Shown here: one piece after another, positions 43,254 to 55,493 of the stretch
How the letters are laid out: every line of letters begins with the position of its first letter
Numbering within the stretch: the stretch's first letter is position 1
Notes under the pieces: generated by a model
The model's input: the letters and a program-made list of their open reading frames with translations, nothing else
What the model was told of the DNA's origin: nothing
Databases searched by the model: none
Program-made: the position numbers and the translations under genes
NCBI GenBank assembly: GCA_004352715.1
Contig: SCFE01000055.1
Coordinates: forward strand, 8,693-72,692
DNA: 64,000 nt
Origin: Hofstenia miamia
Lineage: Eukaryota > Xenacoelomorpha > Acoela
Direction of reading: 5' to 3'

Positions 43254-43463
43254 NNNNNNNNNNNNNNNNNNNNNNNNNNNNNNNNNNNNNNNNNNNNNNN
43301 NNNNNNNNNNNNNNNNNNNNNNNNNNNNNNNNNNNNNNNNNNNNNNNNNNNNNNNNNNNNNNNNNNNNNNNNNNNNNNNNNNNNNNNNNNNNNNNNNNNN
43401 NNNNNNNNNNNNNNNNNNNNNNNNNNNNNNNNNNNNNNNNNNNNNNNNNNNNNNNNNNNNNNN
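43254..43463. other. Assembly gap (210 N)
   Basis: Right flank is (TA)n. Confidence 1.
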
Positions 43464-43839
43464 TATATATATATATATAGAAAAAACTTTCTAAAAAATT
43501 GATGTTCTGGGGTAGGGTCCGTACCGGGCGCGCATAAAGGTGTACAGGCATGGTCCGGGTATACGGGCTTTGAATGTTAAGTGATCATTTGTTATTGTTG
43601 TTCGAGGATTTCAATTCTTAAAATTAAACCATTTCTTTAAAATTTATAATTGATTTATAAAAATTTTCTATACTTTGGACTCAGAAAAATTTAGTTTACA
43701 GACAAACAGAAAAGCAGCAGTAATAGCAAAATGAATTGGCTGTAAACACATGGTTTAAGGTTTCTCGTTGTTTGCTAAGCATTTGGATAAACGCAGAGAA
43801 ATACAGTTCATCAAATTTATATGTGTGATCGGCGAAATT

Positions 43840-44460
43840 TCATGCTTTCGCAAGTGGATTTTTCTTTTCTGCCAATTTCCTGAGGATAGTCCACACTTTT
43901 TCGTCCGGATTGATAGCTGGAAAATTTAATGCCCACTGCAGAATTTGAATGTCGTTTTCAGACTTGAAATTTTCTGTTTCTCCAATATCCTCTTACTCCA
44001 ATATCCAGCCTTCGGGTTTAAACCATTTGCATAATGAACAAAACTCCAACACCATTTCGCCATATTTTTTATTGTTAATCGTTCCTTCGGGATCATTTTC
44101 AAATATAATACCGCATTTGAAAGTGTGCCCCAAAACATAACTTTTGTCAAAATGTTGGCGAATTTTTCATAGGTCAATCATGCTGACTTTTGCACCAGAC
44201 CTTGACTTCGTTTCGATGCAGCTGAAAAATACACTCATCTGAGAGAAAAACGTCCTAAAAACTGTAGTTTCGCTAAGTTACTGTAAAAGTCCGTTGTTTT
44301 TGCTCGTGCAAATCTGTGATATTCGGTACAATTTTCGGCAGTTTCTTCTTTATGCTCGATCTAACCAATGACCGATGAACTGTCGAATGGTGAACAGTAA
44401 TTGCAGTCCTTTCTGTAAGTTTTTGAGCTAAATCTCGTCCATGCCTGATGCTGAGAATAA
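43840..44460 (-). pseudogene. Tc1-like transposase pseudogene
   Basis: On the minus strand, in order: IRHGRDLAQKLTERT and HHSTVHRSLVRSSI (paired HTH region), then FLSDECIFQLHRNEVKVWCK ('FSDE..F' with the first catalytic Asp), then KVMFWGTLSNAVLYLK ('VMVWG..S'), then ENDIQILQWALNFPAINPDE and KVWTILRKLAEKKNP ('L.WP..SPDLNPIE..W', final Glu present). The second Asp block is eroded. There are several stops and at least two frame changes. Terminal repeats were not recognised. Confidence 0.85.
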
Positions 44461-44469
44461 AATACTAAA

Positions 44470-47038
44470 ATTATGTGACGGTGTGATACAGAAATTCAAC
44501 TGTGTAGCGTTTGTTCTGCATGACTAAATTTGGCGGTTTATTTTTATATACTCAAATTTTATTACCATTGTTGGTTACGTTTTTATATTCTCAACAAATC
44601 CCACTCTGATCAGTTAGGAGAGGCAAAAACTACTTAAATATTTTAAATTCCGTTTATTTAATAATAAACCGGTATCGCCGTTCAGGTATTTTGGTTGTGC
44701 CTGATATGAACAGTTTTCTATGAAAGCTCACCAACAATAGTTGACCAATTCCCGCAAGCTCTATCCGGCTTCAACCAATCGTAATACATCTATTTAAAGG
44801 TACTTGGTAATTCTTTGAGATACCTGTTCTAAATTGCTCAAAATATACGATGCATATAATTTTTTAACATTATGTCAATACTTTATGATTTATAAAATTA
44901 TTCAATTGCCTCTGTTAGGATTTATTTTCAATTTCTCATGATATATTCAATATTTAATATTTTCTATATTGTAATTATATACAGACGATCTCGAGGGAAT
45001 TCATTTTCCCAACTGATATAAAATATTTGAAATTCAATTTACCATATTTAATTTAGCTTATTGTATATTCGTGGAAGATTAATTTTATATCACCATAATC
45101 AATTTTCAATTATAGTTATGCTCTAACAATGCCTAAAAAGCCATATTTCAACTAAGGTTTAATAATGATCTTCTGTTTTACAATAAAAAATCATAAGTAT
45201 AGCAAATGAATTCCGTTAAGTTTTTGAAAATTTTATCAGAACCGCCTAAAGGCAACTGTAGAAGGATTCTTGAGTATTTTTGATATCAACTGGAAAAATA
45301 TTTAGCAGAAAAATGACTATTTCATTATATAGTACACAATCATAAAAATTTTGATCGTCATTCATTTCAGATGGTAATCTTAATTATATAAAAATAAAAA
45401 CTTAGCATTTATACTGTACATGACTAATTAATTTAAATATTAATTTGACGTCAGATTTTATAATATCGGCCTGAATATTTCTTTCTTCCTCAATGCATAA
45501 TTTAGAACTAACTATTAAGTCTCAAGGAGTTTTGATAGGTAAAACCAAAGCCTTAAAAAAATTCAAAATTTTTATTATATGCAGGCAAAAATCTTATCTT
45601 TTTTCTCTTAGAAGCCAACAACTTAAAAATTTTTTTTTATTATGCTAAAATATCAATGTTATTGGTATGCATTTTGATAAAAGAGTTATCTATCAATATG
45701 AGATTTCAATTAAAGCTCTTACTTGCAGCACATTTAAGTAATCTGTTTAATGTCCCAATTGAAGCTAAAAAATTTGTTTTGAAGTAATAATGTTTTTGCT
45801 TTCGAATATGGTTGGTTACTATGATTCCTGGATTTTGTATAAAATTGTATAACCAATGCAAAGTTTCTTAACCTGCAGATAATTTTACAGGCATATTAAA
45901 TCAAAGAATTTATTTCCAAAACACATGAATTTGAAACCACAATGCCTCACTGGCTGATCTGGTATGGTTTTATGGAGAGATGTAGTTTCATGGGGAATAC
46001 TGTTCATCAGGACTCATATTTGGTAGCCTGTACTGACGTTACTGCATGAAATGAGCCCCATAGGCTTCTTTGAGTTGGTTTAAGTTGTTTGCCCATTATA
46101 CATCTATCTGTCGGATCTAAAATCCATAGAGTGCCTTTTAAATGCTACTATTTGCAATCAGGGAAAATGAACTCGTTTCCTGATGTGATGTTTTTGACTT
46201 AACACCCATATGAATTTGCACATTAGTCTCTATGTTCCGGCACCCAAGTACATCACTCTGTGCACATTTCAATAAACCAAGGTTTTGCAAACTTTTATCT
46301 GATTGGATGGCCACTTGTCACATGAAATAATTAGAAAATATTGTTCAATCTGCAATTGCTACAAAGAATTTGTCACTAATGTAATAAAATTGCTGTGGTA
46401 CTTTTCATTTTCAAGATTGTGGAAACTAAGTACTTTGTTTGAATGTAATAAATTATTGTTGAGGAATACATTAAGTGACATTTGCAGGTCATTAATACAA
46501 CCTATATAATAACAAAGTCAGGAATGCCCGGGTCCACGAGAACCTATTGTGTTTATTTGAGGGTTAAACATCTACAGTAGTTACTAGAACAGAAAATTGG
46601 GCTTTGGTTTGTATTTTATCGAAGCAAAAAGGAGATTTTAATAGCGAATGTTTCTATTTGTGATCACTATAATAAACGTAGTGTTAGTCTATAAAATTTT
46701 TTACTTTTTAATTATTATATAAATAGATACCATTATATTATTATTTGAAAAGTATTCAAAATATAAAAAAGTATTGGAGTAAATAACATTTTTTTCAGAT
46801 TTACTTTCGTAGAATGGCTTTGACACGTAATGCAATTTCAAATCCACAATAAACTACTTGTTTGCTTTGATTACTTGCTTTGATATAAAACAAAGTGATC
46901 AAGAGAATGGTTGCTATGAACAATTCGAATATAACTCCAAATGCTTGGATCCAAAATGATTCAATAATTTTGTTCAGGTTATGTGCTAATTTATCTTAAA
47001 CACCAATGGGCCTGAATATATATATATATATATATATA
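44470..47038. other. Long AT-rich stretch without recognised genes
   Basis: 45940-46270 has mixed composition but no frame that I recognise. It ends in (TA)n at the gap. Confidence 0.35.
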
Positions 47039-47439
47039 NNNNNNNNNNNNNNNNNNNNNNNNNNNNNNNNNNNNNNNNNNNNNNNNNNNNNNNNNNNNNN
47101 NNNNNNNNNNNNNNNNNNNNNNNNNNNNNNNNNNNNNNNNNNNNNNNNNNNNNNNNNNNNNNNNNNNNNNNNNNNNNNNNNNNNNNNNNNNNNNNNNNNN
47201 NNNNNNNNNNNNNNNNNNNNNNNNNNNNNNNNNNNNNNNNNNNNNNNNNNNNNNNNNNNNNNNNNNNNNNNNNNNNNNNNNNNNNNNNNNNNNNNNNNNN
47301 NNNNNNNNNNNNNNNNNNNNNNNNNNNNNNNNNNNNNNNNNNNNNNNNNNNNNNNNNNNNNNNNNNNNNNNNNNNNNNNNNNNNNNNNNNNNNNNNNNNN
47401 NNNNNNNNNNNNNNNNNNNNNNNNNNNNNNNNNNNNNNN
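47039..47439. other. Assembly gap (401 N) within (TA)n
   Basis: (TA)n on both flanks. Confidence 1.
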
Positions 47440-47473
47440 TATATATATATATATGCCTCTTGTTATATACAGA

Positions 47474-47611
47474 TTCGTAAATAGAGCGAAAATTCATGCC
47501 CAAGCTCGGGAAACGATCCTCAGTAGGGTTCTGAAAAACAATTCATGTCTCCGTTCCATGGGATTTGGACCTGAAATTAAAACTTTTTGTGGGACTGGTG
47601 TTGATAATTAA
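47474..47611 (+). CDS. Candidate terminal exon, unrecognised
   Basis: An acceptor-like TATATACAG precedes a frame open to TAA at 47609 that reads RFVNRAKIHAQARETILSRV then LKNNSCLRSMGFGPEIKTFC and GTGVDN. The segment is clearly more GC-rich than the surroundings and protein-like in composition. No family recognised, and upstream exons are not identified because of the gap. Confidence 0.35.
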   Translation, partial: FVNRAKIHAQARETILSRVLKNNSCLRSMGFGPEIKTFCGTGVDN

Positions 47612-47907
47612 ACAGCAGGAACTACCGATTTCCAAATATTTCTAATAGTTTTTCATTTTTTGCAAAATAGTATTTGTGTTGAATGATCAAATGCGAGGAT
47701 GAACTAGAAAATCTCATGAGATTTTACTGGGATCAATATTTTGAGTTTTGGGCACAAAGCTCCAACTTCATTATCAGGAAGAACATATACAAACATTTTC
47801 AAATATTCTCAAATTTGTTACCTATTTATTCTAAAGTTAATCGTCATCATTACAGTATTCAGTATAATATATTTCATATGGAAGAACTAACAGGATTATT
47901 GTCTTAA

Positions 47908-48411
47908 CCCTATTTTTGACCCCCCATATAGTTTTAGATATAACTCAGAGACTTTTTTTTAAATAGACTATCCTTCCATGAAATTTTTCTTTTACTTGTT
48001 CTGCAATTTTTGACGAAAAATTATGTAGATAGGGTCAAGGGTTACAAAGTTGTAGCTGTTTTAAAAAAATGTCCATGAAAAACTGACATTTCTGGATTTC
48101 AAAAATATAAATTTTGTATATAAAGGCTATTGTAGATTGAAACCAATGCATAATTTTCAATGCAAAAGTATAACTAAGTATTTTCTATGTTTTATTCGCA
48201 TTATAGGCCTTTCTCTTGATTCGTATTTCTAACATTTTGTGTCAATAATGAGAAATTTACGAAATTTGATACATAACCTCATTACTATGCACATAATTTG
48301 CATATTTATTATCGTATCACAAAATGGTTTTGCCAAGATATACCACACATGTTAAAGTATCTCCACCAAATTGTTGTCTCAGTGCTACGAAAAAGCCCAG
48401 GTAAAATAGGG
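47908..48411. mobile_element. Putative TTAA-type MITE (504 bp)
   Basis: TTAA at 47904-47907 and 48412-48415 flank CCCTATTTTTGACC and, reverse-complemented, CCCTATTTTACCTGGG. Only about nine to ten bases match. An internal TAGGGTCAAGGGTTA echoes the ends. No coding content. Best read as a piggyBac-like MITE. Confidence 0.5.
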
Positions 48412-48415
48412 TTAA

Positions 48416-49141
48416 AAAACATGTCCAAATTTATAATGCTATTTTTTAAATGAGAAATATGTCAACTAAATGTTCTACAGACCTTGAAATGAATCTAGGA
48501 GTTGTTAGCTTTTGATTAAGTAACCAATGTGAAGTTATCAGAAAATTTCCAATTGTATAATTTTAGATACTATTAAATTATAATAATGTTTATATACAAA
48601 GTTAAACTTATTCGAGCATGTAAAAAAATATTGTACTGAAATTAGACACCCTTTTTTCTCAACATTATTTGTTTTGGTTTATAATGAATATGTGTAATAA
48701 ATACATGCGAAGACAAGACTAGTCAGTGACGCCAATGCCTTCTCTGAATTGTCCGCATTTTCACGATGCCTAGTTTAATAGTATGCATGCTATCTTCCAA
48801 TTACTTCCTTTGGTGATAAAATTTCCTTTTCTAATTATAAAAGAAAATTCAAATATCATCGCAACTCCTTCAAAGAAAAATATTGGAAGTTTCTAAAATC
48901 TTGTCCTACATGTTTTTAGTAGATTTGATTACTTGTGGCATTTAAATGCGACAACAGTCTTAAAAATCGATTTCGATGTGTTACCATCATCGTCAGTTTA
49001 CAAAATATGCGGTAAATAAATTTACAATCAACTACACTAAATATAAATTATCTTATTACATACACTTATTTTTCAATTTAAAGTCATCATGCTTTGTTGT
49101 CGATTTAATAATTTACCCTTTGTTGTTTCATATATATATAT
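48416..49141. other. AT-rich stretch without recognised features
   Basis: Nothing recognised; ends in a short (TA)n. Confidence 0.4.
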
Positions 49142-49629
49142 NNNNNNNNNNNNNNNNNNNNNNNNNNNNNNNNNNNNNNNNNNNNNNNNNNNNNNNNNNN
49201 NNNNNNNNNNNNNNNNNNNNNNNNNNNNNNNNNNNNNNNNNNNNNNNNNNNNNNNNNNNNNNNNNNNNNNNNNNNNNNNNNNNNNNNNNNNNNNNNNNNN
49301 NNNNNNNNNNNNNNNNNNNNNNNNNNNNNNNNNNNNNNNNNNNNNNNNNNNNNNNNNNNNNNNNNNNNNNNNNNNNNNNNNNNNNNNNNNNNNNNNNNNN
49401 NNNNNNNNNNNNNNNNNNNNNNNNNNNNNNNNNNNNNNNNNNNNNNNNNNNNNNNNNNNNNNNNNNNNNNNNNNNNNNNNNNNNNNNNNNNNNNNNNNNN
49501 NNNNNNNNNNNNNNNNNNNNNNNNNNNNNNNNNNNNNNNNNNNNNNNNNNNNNNNNNNNNNNNNNNNNNNNNNNNNNNNNNNNNNNNNNNNNNNNNNNNN
49601 NNNNNNNNNNNNNNNNNNNNNNNNNNNNN
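49142..49629. other. Assembly gap (488 N) within (TA)n
   Basis: (TA)n on both flanks. Confidence 1.
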
Positions 49630-51565
49630 TATATATATATATATATATGTTGTATTTGCGATAAAAAAAGAAGGTTATTTTCTATATGTTCTTTTTCTGC
49701 TGTCTTGAACGGTGGAGTTTTAAAAATATGAATTTTGTCTTTTATAAGTCAAGCATAAAATATCATTTAATTACATGAAAGCAATGTTTTAATCAATTTA
49801 TGCACTCCGCAGGCCAAATTTTAGCGGTTTCTCACGAAAGTAGTCCACCTATGCTTCACCCAACTATCTTTCGCTACATTTTTGAATATATTTGTAAGCT
49901 TTATTTTATATAGAATTTTCATTTTCTAAGGATATGTTAATTTGACTAAGGCAATTTTCTTAATTGCTACATTTTCCGCTTTTTGGTAAATTTGAAGAAA
50001 TTTTGGAAACGTTATTTACCAATTAGCATGTCAAAATCTTTTCGAGACATCTTTTGAATACAAATGAATTTAAATAAATTTAAAAGGAAATTCAGCTCTA
50101 GACACCTGTCTTCAAGAGATTATCTGAAATTCAACAATCATGCGCTCCTTCAATATATTGACCTCATTTCACGCATCGGTCGTCTGTATCATCTTCACAC
50201 CACGGATTACTCTTTCTAAATTTTATACAAAATATCTCATAGAAAACTACTTTAGAAATTACTTATTTATACATAGCTGAACTTCTCTAACGTTAATCTC
50301 TCTCCATAATCAACTCAAATTATATCTAAAATTTAGTAAGAACAACCTTTCTAAAGTTAATCTCTCTATAGTTAATTTTTCTCCATAGTTAATTATTTGT
50401 CCCGTGACACATTTTACTTCTCTAAAGTTAAAGCTTTCTTAAATAGCAGCATCTAGTTAATTGATTCAGGTGTGGGTCCAGCAATTTTAGTTAATAGGGG
50501 TGCGCACGTCCTAATAATTTTTAAGTACATGTACTATCCATTTTCAAATTAGGTATTTTTTTACAATCATATACAGACACACATGTTTTGAAATATTGTG
50601 AAGGCTACATAATACAGTGTGCGAAGGAAATACTTTAATTTATTGTACTTAATATATTTTTTGGAGTTTTCAGTATAAGGGCCGCCATTGTGATTATTAC
50701 CTGGTGCATACAATCAATTTACATATTATGTATTTCTCCATAATAATGACATTTTATAGTTCTATTAGTTATTCAAAGACTTCGTAGGCAAGTAGTTTTA
50801 AACGAAAGAAGCCCACTCTGCATGATAAAGGCGATATGATTATTTTCTTAACATTAGAAGCTTTAATTCCTGTACCATCACGTTTTCTCGGAATTGTGCT
50901 TAGCTTTTAGTATTATTTGTATTTTTTGTGGAAACAAAAATATAATTTTTCATCAGTTGAAAAAAACTACACCTGTACAGAATTGGAAACAAGTTGTAAA
51001 TTTTGACTAAAGAGTCTACACATGACTCGATTCGTTAACAAATGCTTTCAATAATAATGCGAACCATGGTCCCAATTTTGGAACAACCACTTCATTAGGA
51101 CTAGGGCCAAACACGGAAGTGTTGTCAGTTCATATCTATAGTAGGACATGTGCTACAATCTCATGAGTCTTGGACCATAAATGAAAAAACTGCGAGCCTA
51201 GATTTCAAAGTATTAATTTTCCGGTGAAATCAATTTAGCACAATAGGACCCTAAAAATTCATGGGATTGCTTTACGATGAGACTGTGACCAAATGGAAGT
51301 GGGAGCAATAATGGCAGCGAAATAAATTGAGGACTATTGGCATTTTTAATTTGATACTAAAAAAATTGAATCTGTCAAACCACAATAGACTTACCATAAA
51401 AATATCAATTTGCGCTGTCCAAGGATGAAATAGTTCTGACATGTAAAATCCACACTACTTACATTAATTATACTAATTATGATTACATTTTCGAATTCAT
51501 TATACATTGTCTGCATAAAATTGTAAATATATATTTTGTTTTCTATACATTTACTCTCACTGCAG
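49630..51565. other. AT-rich stretch with a pogo-like repeat patch
   Basis: 50280-50430 repeats the motif TCTCTAAAGTTAATCTCTCT in degenerate form, resembling subterminal repeats of pogo/Tigger-type elements. 51050-51330 is slightly GC-richer with no recognised frame. Confidence 0.35.
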
Positions 51566-51757
51566 AATTGCAAAATATATGGAAGTTTTTCTATTGAGAT
51601 TTTAACAACGTTTTCATTCAATCTCCGTCTATTTGCCGATGTGCAAGAATGCAATAAACGGAATTGCCCGACCTCTAAAACTAATGATTTTTTCAGTTAC
51701 AATCCTCTGAGAAGTGACTTTTTGACAAATATATCACGTGATTTGAATAGTTGAGGG
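51566..51757 (+). CDS. Candidate terminal exon, unrecognised
   Basis: A good acceptor (TTTACTCTCACTGCAG, ending 51565) leads into a frame open for 63 codons to TGA at 51755: NCKIYGSFSIEILTTFSFNL then RLFADVQECNKRNCPTSKTN and RSDFLTNISRDLNS. It contains three Cys and protein-like composition. No family recognised. A ZP-domain-like reading of the Cys pattern was considered but is too weak to assign. Confidence 0.3.
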
Positions 51758-53065
51758 AAACTTCATACTTTAGATGTATTTATTTTCAATAATATCAGCT
51801 ATTATTAATTAGTTATTTTGCAGGCTTGCCATAGGAGTGAGGATCCCAACACACCATGTCACTCAACACCGCATGTCGTGTGGTGTGGAGTGAAATTTTA
51901 GCTTGTGAAGATTTGTGGAACAAGAATTTTTGTAGTTAGCATTAATGTTTCAAAAAATTATCAAATTTATATATATATTCACATTTGGAGGTCTCCTTTC
52001 CCAATGCTATTCGACCCATTGACCAAAGCAATATATTACTAGGCCTTGTATGGAATGTTTTCATTGCAAACGATATGATCAAACAGGACCAATAAGTCAT
52101 CGGTTAAAAAGAATTTTGCAAAAAATGGAAATGAACTTTTAATTATGTTAATTGGCTATAAGACAGTACTTATAACTAGAAATGTCTCTGAAGCATAGAT
52201 TAGTCTTGGTCTTGTTTACAAACATGTATCCCAAAAAAACAATTATATGTATTTGCTGATGCGGAAATTTCTACTAATATATTCAACAAAGTCACTCTGT
52301 CAAAATTGTTAAACAGGTACTAAGGTTTCTCAAAACTGATCTTTATTGCTTTATCTGGATCATTAGGTTGCCATTATTTTTTGCGAAGCTATTTCATTAA
52401 ATTTTTATTGAATATTACTTTCGGGAATTCAGCCTTTTAAAATATTTAAATTTCCACCAACATTTATTTATAATTTATTATTCATGCACCAATTCATGCT
52501 TGCTAAACTCAAGTCTTTAAATCCACTTGATAATGTTATTTAAAATTTATGTCAATGACACTTGTGTTTGCGGAAGGGATAATTTTTCAAAACGCCCACG
52601 TGGATGTTTAAATGGAACAAAATAAATGTGCTTTATTTTCGCTTTGCTTAATATTTTAATAAAATTGATTACACCATATATTTTTAAATATAAATTATAT
52701 GTTTTGATACTTTATATCCCGTACATAGCTGTCTGAATTTTTTTTGGAACTTGGCTGTTTTTGTTGCGGATATGGATTTTAGAATGCCCCGCATTTATAA
52801 ATTTCATTTACACCTTTGCTGCATGGCTTTTAAAAATTTTAGTAGCGCAAGGAAATGTCAACTGAGAAATAATTCAATTTCTGTAGCATTCTCGATCAAT
52901 TAAAATTGTATGCGTAATTGCGTTGAATGTTACTCAAATAGTAAAAAAAAATGTTTACAACATTTTCTTGAAAATATTTTTTATTGACATTTATCTGTGA
53001 AATCCGTTAGAAAATTTAATGTGATTTCTTTTTTCAAAATGCATTTTAATTAAACAATGTTAGTT
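51758..53065. other. AT-rich stretch without recognised features
   Basis: Nothing recognised beyond a short imperfect inverted motif near 51855-51895 (CACACCATG..GTGTGGTGTGG). Confidence 0.35.
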
Positions 53066-53215
53066 GTTGGTTTCTCATTGGTGGATATTTTGCACTAATT
53101 TTAGTTGATTCCAGGGTACAGAATAAAATGCTGAATTACATATACATAACAGGTGCGTAGGCAGTATTTTGTGACGGGGAATCTCTCCACCATCCCCCCT
53201 TGCTTATGCCAATGG
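53066..53215. repeat. Dispersed repeat, copy 1
   Basis: Ordered match to 56278-56430: GTTGGTTTCTCATTGGTGGA versus GTTGGTTTTTCATTGGTGAA, then CACTAATTTTAGTTGA.TCCAGGGTA, CATATACATAACA and GTAGGCAG.ATTTT.TG. Class unknown. Confidence 0.8.
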
Positions 53216-53223
53216 TACATAAA

Positions 53224-53401
53224 GGCTCGCTTACACGATAAGTTTTCCCTTTTGACTTCCCCTTATGTAAGGGAAAACTTATTGTGTAAACGCGAACTAG
53301 CTTGAGATATTTGATTGTAAGGGAAAACTTACGAAAAATGCTGGTAAGTTTTGCGGTTAAGAATATAAATCATAAGGGAAAACTTATCGTGTTGACGGAA
53401 C
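53224..53401. mobile_element. Palindromic MITE-like element with GGGAAAACTTA motifs
   Basis: The left arm TTACACGATAAGTTTTCCC (53231-53249) is inverted at 53271 (GGGAAAACTTATTGTGTAA) and again at the right end (GGGAAAACTTATCGTGTTGA, from 53376), with a further GGGAAAACTTACG at 53321. There are four copies of GGGAAAACTTA or its complement in under 180 bases. No clear target duplication. Confidence 0.6.
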
Positions 53402-53404
53402 CAG

Positions 53405-53525
53405 GGGTGCCGTATATGGTATGGCCATATATGGTAAGACGAAATTTTTTATCCATCCATAATGGCCATATTTTAAATGTCGTCCATACATTATGTCCAT
53501 AATGGCCATTATGTAAAATATGGTG
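53405..53525. repeat. Cluster of ATGGCCAT palindromes
   Basis: GTATGGCCATATATGG, ATAATGGCCATATTTT and CATAATGGCCATTATG occur within about 120 bases. They form several short self-complementary sites of unknown origin. Confidence 0.6.
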
Positions 53526-53743
53526 AATGAAGGTGAAATATACGTAGAACACATGTGGTAATATGTAATACCAATTAAATAGAGTGATTTATAATATTTA
53601 ATAACATAAATAACAAGCTGCAGTTAAAAGACAACCATTTTTGTGTAATATGAAATTGTAGTCATATCACAAGACACAAGCAATTCACTAGGTCGCAGAA
53701 TGATTTTGAAACATTTAGAAACAAATTTTAAAATAAACTAATA

Positions 53744-54228
53744 AACCAATTATTTTTTGTTTGTTTTTTAATACAACGTGATCTCCAAATTGAAACTAAC
53801 ACGAAATTTTAAATTTTCAAGAAACATTAAAAATCGATAGTAAAAATGTTTTGCTTGAAGTGTCACTAACAAAAGAATTGTATTTGAGGTTACATAACTA
53901 AAACCTCTGGAAAACAAAGACAGAGGGGAGGGGCAGAGTTAAGGAGTTCATTGTGCAGATTTTACCACATTTCTANNNNNNNNNNNNNNNNNNNNNAACC
54001 AATTATTTTTTGTTTGTTTTTTAATACAACGTGATCTCCAAATTGAAACTAACACGAAATTTTAAATTTTCAAGAAACATTAAAAATCGATAGTAAAAAT
54101 GTTTTGCTTGAAGTGTCACTAACAAAAGAATTGTATTTGAGGTTACATAACTAAAACCTCTGGAAAACAAAGACAGAGGGGAGGGGCAGAGTTAAGGAGT
54201 TCATTGTGCAGATTTTACCACATTTCTA
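53744..54228. repeat. 232-base direct duplication across a 21-N join
   Basis: 53744-53975 and 53997-54228 appear identical and are separated only by 21 Ns (53976-53996). Same pattern as at 10550-10988, so an unmerged contig overlap is the likely cause. Confidence 0.9.
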
Positions 54229-55493
54229 CTTCCCCCATGATATGATTGAATTTTATTAATATGATAAGCTGTATTAATAATTTGGTTTACAACTTTACTG
54301 AAGTCTTCATGTATAATGAGTTGATTTCTTTTTTTTAAATATTTATTAAATTTACCCCTCTTTTTGAAAACAATTTCTTTTTTGTTTGCAAATTCTGATT
54401 AGTAATATTTAGTGCTCTTAAATTTTCATTCTAAAGTTATACATTATTTTTATGCAATATATTTGCTAAGATTGTGTATTATTATTAATTACATTACATG
54501 GTTTTTGTGAATCTAAAAATTTTATGACATGCCAGTTCGCAAAATTTTAATGACTATCAAGTCAAACATTAGGTTGCATAAAAACTCTTTGAACTTCTTC
54601 AATGTATGGTTTATAGCTAAATTGAGCCTCACATAATATGAAATCACTTGCGCAATACAATGTATGCATTCTGTCTATAATTCTTGGGATGTAGAGTTAT
54701 AATGAATATTTATGTTTTGAACTTTTTTTAAAAAGTTAATTTTTTATACACAATGTAAATTATATTATAAGTTTCATATTTTAACTGTTTGAATACGCAT
54801 TTCCTTAATTTCTTTGCCAATAGACGCCATTTCCTTTAAATTACCTTTGAAACTATTTTCTCTATAAGTATTAAATTAAATATATTTAAATTTCGCAGAC
54901 TAGACAAGGACTGTCAGATTAATATAATTTAATGACTTCTAGAATTTCAAGTTATTCCTTTAAGATTTGTCATGTAGAAATCTTCGTTGCTGCGGAAATC
55001 TTTAAAACCGACTAACACGATCCGACTCAAATATTTTTTAGTGTGTAGTGTGAATAAACTAAATGCAACACCTAATTAAAGTACAGCACCAAGTTTTTGC
55101 ATGAGAATGATCCGAAAATACTTTATTAATTATATCATATTTGTTGTGCTTGTTATCAATTCCATACTGAATTCAGTAATTTTCTTTAATCTTCAACTGC
55201 CTGGAGATTTTTCAAAAATTTTTCATTATCATATAAAAATTTTTAAACGCTTATAGCTAAAGAACTACCAAAGAGGTGTTCAATCTGACAGGTCCCGACC
55301 CTTGACTTTACGCACGTCATGCCTCACTTGGTTTGGAATATCTTTGCACATATCAAGAAACACTTAAAGTTCCTTATTACTTCCCTATTTTCAAAACTTT
55401 GGATATGATGCAAAATGCAACAATTAAGGATCATGGAATTCACATCTGTAAAAATTCATTCAGTGACTACCCTTATACAGTTTAATAGTCTAT
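54229..55493. other. AT-rich stretch without recognised features
   Basis: Nothing recognised. Confidence 0.4.
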
